Shown here in pieces: positions 61,271 through 64,000 of a stretch of 64,000 nt of DNA. The translations under genes and the position numbers were made by a program. How positions within the stretch are numbered: position 1 is the first letter of the stretch; each line of letters opens with the position of its first letter. The DNA comes from Sclerodactyla briareus (Eukaryota; Echinodermata; Holothuroidea; Dendrochirotida; Sclerodactylidae): contig JAODTK010005845.1 in assembly GCA_026419785.1 (NCBI GenBank), positions 62,001 to 126,000 of the forward strand, in the 5' to 3' direction. The notes below the pieces were generated by a model. The model made no database searches. It was not told the DNA's origin and saw nothing but the letters and a program-made list of their open reading frames with translations.

Positions 61271-62997
61271 CTACTCTAGGAGAAGGGTAATAACATAAAA
61301 GGTGATAATCCCAGCACCTCAAATAATTTAGAATTTCATTGGTTGCATTTTATGGTATTGCTGCAGGCCTTGATTGGTGCCATGAGCAGTTCTAAAAGTC
61401 AATGTTTGATAGGTTTTTCGAGTAAATTTCAGTTTTCCTAATGGTGCCTAGGATTGCAGCCTCACCCAAAAATCACCAGGTCCATGGCAGTGGTGCAGCT
61501 AGGACTTTCCACCAGGGAGGCACTGGGGGCCACACACTTGTTGGGGGGGGGCATTATTTTCTCACTATGAATGATATACAAGGAAACAGCCAATCCCAAG
61601 GGGGTGGGGGAAGGGGAACACTACTTCTCTCAAAAGGGTATTCCCAACACTAACTAATATGGGCTCCAAATTTGAGGGCTGCTCTGGAGGGCCAAGCCCT
61701 CGCCTGCTTAATCCTTGCCATGTTTTGTATTACGACCAAACATTTCTTGTATACTGTATGGTACACGCGCATCCGATTCTGCATTTTTCACATTCTAATT
61801 AAGAAATTTCCGACATGTTAGACAAGTTGGACTATTCCAGTCTTCAATTTTATCACTGTAACTGGTACTGCAGAGCCTCGCTATCTAGGATATTCTGAAG
61901 CACGCCTTATGATTTTTTTAAGGTTTTGCCGTAATAGGGTTCGGCGGGCTAAAAACAAACTGTCCGGTATGGGGTTATACTCTGGGGTAAACATAGTGTT
62001 TAGAAAATATGCGGCCACCATCCTGTGCGAATATTAAAATATGTAATTCTTACTGTGAAAGGGTACCTTGATAAGTAGTGTGATTGAAAGAAGATAACCC
62101 AACGTGAGTCAATGTGGGCTTGGTAGTATTAGGCCAAGTAAAAAAAAACATGTTGATCGTCTGAAAATTTGGAAAATAAGGAGGATTAGGGCATTGAGGT
62201 GCCTTTTTGTTTTACTTGGCGATGCACAAATGGCGTTGTCTGGATATTTTGTCTGTGGGTCACAGTCATAGTGTAGGAATTTGGTTGTGTCATAGCTAAA
62301 GATTATGATTAGGCTACTACTGATTAGTATTTACAATAGAAAATTAAACCCCCAAACTAGCTTACCCAAACCAATTATGTAGGTAGTGGCCTACTGTAAC
62401 ACAAAAACGAAGTGTTTGGAACTCAAAATTTGAGATCAGGGGATTGAAACGCACTCTTTCATCTATGTAAGTTTCAGAGTGATCCATCTTCACTTCCACT
62501 GACCTTCAAAGCAGAAGCACACGAAAACCAGTAGCCCTGATCATCGTACATTGCTACTGTACTGTACAACATGCAGAATTGCTTAAAATTATTATCCAAT
62601 TATTTTGCAGTATTTTTTTTTTTTTTTTTTGTGCAACCACTTAAAAATACCATAACTACATATTTCATCAGATCAACCTGGCAGCCAGACCACATTCGAA
62701 ATAAAAATTGTGTTAACTCGTAGGTAGGGCAACGATAACCGCTGTGGGTTCGAATATACATAGTGGATTTGTTTGGCGGCTACCGGAGCCTCTGGCGGAG
62801 AGCCTCTGGCAGGGGTCAACTAAAGTTCACGTTACCAGTACCTGCTCTGCATTAGATATTGGTGCTCTCCCACCTTTAAGCTGAATAAACAACAAAGAGC
62901 TGCTAAAAAGTCAAATTTTCAGTTGAATGTAAATCATGATCAGATTACATGCGCTATCAATTCTGCATTCTACACAGTAAACATATGCACTGCGCAC
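61271..62997. other. No gene recognised
   Basis: Non-coding DNA with a T21 run near 62611-62631, G runs near 61540-61550 and 61603, and a B-box-like GTGGGTTCGAATATAC at 62745 without a matching A box. Confidence 0.4.
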
Positions 62998-63288
62998 TCA
63001 ACGGGTACGCATAATAAAATTAACTCGCTCGGACCAGACATTCAAAACACGATATATATCGAGTGAATATTGGACATGGTTAATGATTCGCTCAAGTGCG
63101 CACTCGACGGGTACCCCATCATACAGTACATCGGCGACGATCCTGGGAGGGGGAACAATGTCCTCCCTGAACAGGTCCCCCCTCTCGCGGTCCCGCCTGC
63201 CCCGGCACACACAACATGCGTGTAAAAAAGCCGTACAGTGTGGAATCCACTGGCATTTACAGCAGCAACCCAGTTGCATAAAGACCAT
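62998..63288 (-). CDS. Unassigned ORF of 96 codons
   Basis: The minus-strand frame has a cysteine-rich start (LGCCCKCQWIPHCTAFLHAC) and a hydrophilic remainder (RERGDLFREDIVPPPRIVAD, VECALERIINHVQYSLDIY) ending at TGA 62998. The second part is amino-acid-rich in a protein-like way, with no stop or low complexity. No family recognised and no clear splice borders. Confidence 0.3.
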   Translation of the reverse strand: MVFMQLGCCCKCQWIPHCTAFLHACCVCRGRRDRERGDLFREDIVPPPRIVADVLYDGVPVECALERIINHVQYSLDIYRVLNVWSERVNFIMRTR

Positions 63289-63313
63289 AGAATATATTCT
63301 TAGGGCGGCCTAA

Positions 63314-64000
63314 CGTTAGCCTAGCCTGGGCTTCCTACTCGTACTCGCGTCACGTACATCAGCGCTAAGCATAGGCTATACGTAATCAGTGCCCAGCCAC
63401 GCACCTGTTGTACGTCCGACTGGCGCAGATATTACACCCCCAATCCCTACAATGGACTATTCCAATAGCGACTGCTCTCGATTCACTGACTGTCTGTACC
63501 AGAACAGTCAACTAAAATGCTCCGTGATACTCGTTTTCTAGGTTTCAAAAGCTGCAATATTGCACTTAGTTAGAACCACGAAATATAAAACTGACATCTA
63601 TATTACGTACCTTGTTGTTTTCAAGCTCGTAGAGTCTCAGACGGCCATGAAAACGACAGCTTCAAAACTTCAGGCTGTCTTCCCGCAGCCGAGTTCAACT
63701 TGTCAGCAGTTGTGGACTAGACAAACATGTTCACGGTCGGAATTATTTCATGCATTTTATGTTAAAAAATAATGCTAAAATATACAGATTATCATTGAAA
63801 TAATTATATTCATTTTTATACTATAGCGTACATTTTTAGATTATCATTTTCAGAATTTCACGAACACACTGCAATAATTTATCGAGTGAATCTTTACTGA
63901 AGTCGAGTTGGCAATAGTAACAATTTGACATTATTTTTTTACGACGTTCCCTTGACAACAATAATGTTTCCCAAATTGGCCAGTAAACTACTCAACCAAT
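63314..64000. other. No gene recognised
   Basis: It starts with CCTAACGTTAGCCTAGCC, a clade-type palindrome. The open frame at 63560-63772 has no resemblance to known proteins and AT-rich context follows. Confidence 0.35.

Noticed and set aside
1..64000. CRISPR arrays, rRNA or bacterial operons
   Set aside because: No equally spaced short repeats with unique spacers, no rRNA signatures and no long contiguous ORFs were seen on either strand.

Overview
This window looks like animal nuclear DNA, probably from a marine invertebrate. It has no bacterial-style operons. Coding signal comes as short exons with GT/AG borders, and most of the window is transposon-derived sequence, satellites and microsatellites. 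Palindromic words such as TAGGCCTA and CTAACGTTAG recur in the single-copy parts. I associate these with echinoderm genomes, but that is inference and the species is not proven. No CRISPR array, rRNA gene or convincing tRNA gene was seen.

Layout. (1) 1-7.3 kb: mostly non-coding, with a short terminal-inverted-repeat (TIR) element and a few weak minus-strand exons. (2) 7.3-15.5 kb: a 2.6-kb element in two direct copies plus an inverted copy of its distal end; each carries two minisatellites. (3) 15.6-22.3 kb: the best host-gene candidate, a minus-strand gene of six phase-compatible exons, product not recognised. (4) 23.05-41.8 kb: a tandem duplication of a 9.2-9.5 kb block. Each block holds an L2/CR1-type LINE (plus strand) and a broken transposon-type gene of the CRFC-motif family (minus strand). 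(5) 41.6-45.8 kb: a dimeric satellite of about 300 bp whose A half carries an array of AGGTCA sites, interrupted by a 2-kb copy of the TIR element from region 1. (6) 49.8-61.3 kb: minus-strand transposon genes and relics: a hAT dimerisation tail, a DUF7869-type gene, a hAT-like N-terminal half, and a nearly complete Mutator-like (PF20700-type) transposase gene with an intron. A small chromo-like gene lies upstream of the last one and carries an exact 60-bp in-frame duplication. (7) 61.3-64 kb: little recognisable.

Nearly every transposon ORF is broken by one-base indels, often in homopolymers, whereas the six exons of the 15.6-20.7 kb gene need only one such correction. Two explanations compete: relic decay, or poorly polished long-read assembly in repeats. 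The 9.5-kb duplicates also differ by whole replaced blocks, so they are not just two noisy reads of one sequence. Family names come from motif recognition; no database search was possible.
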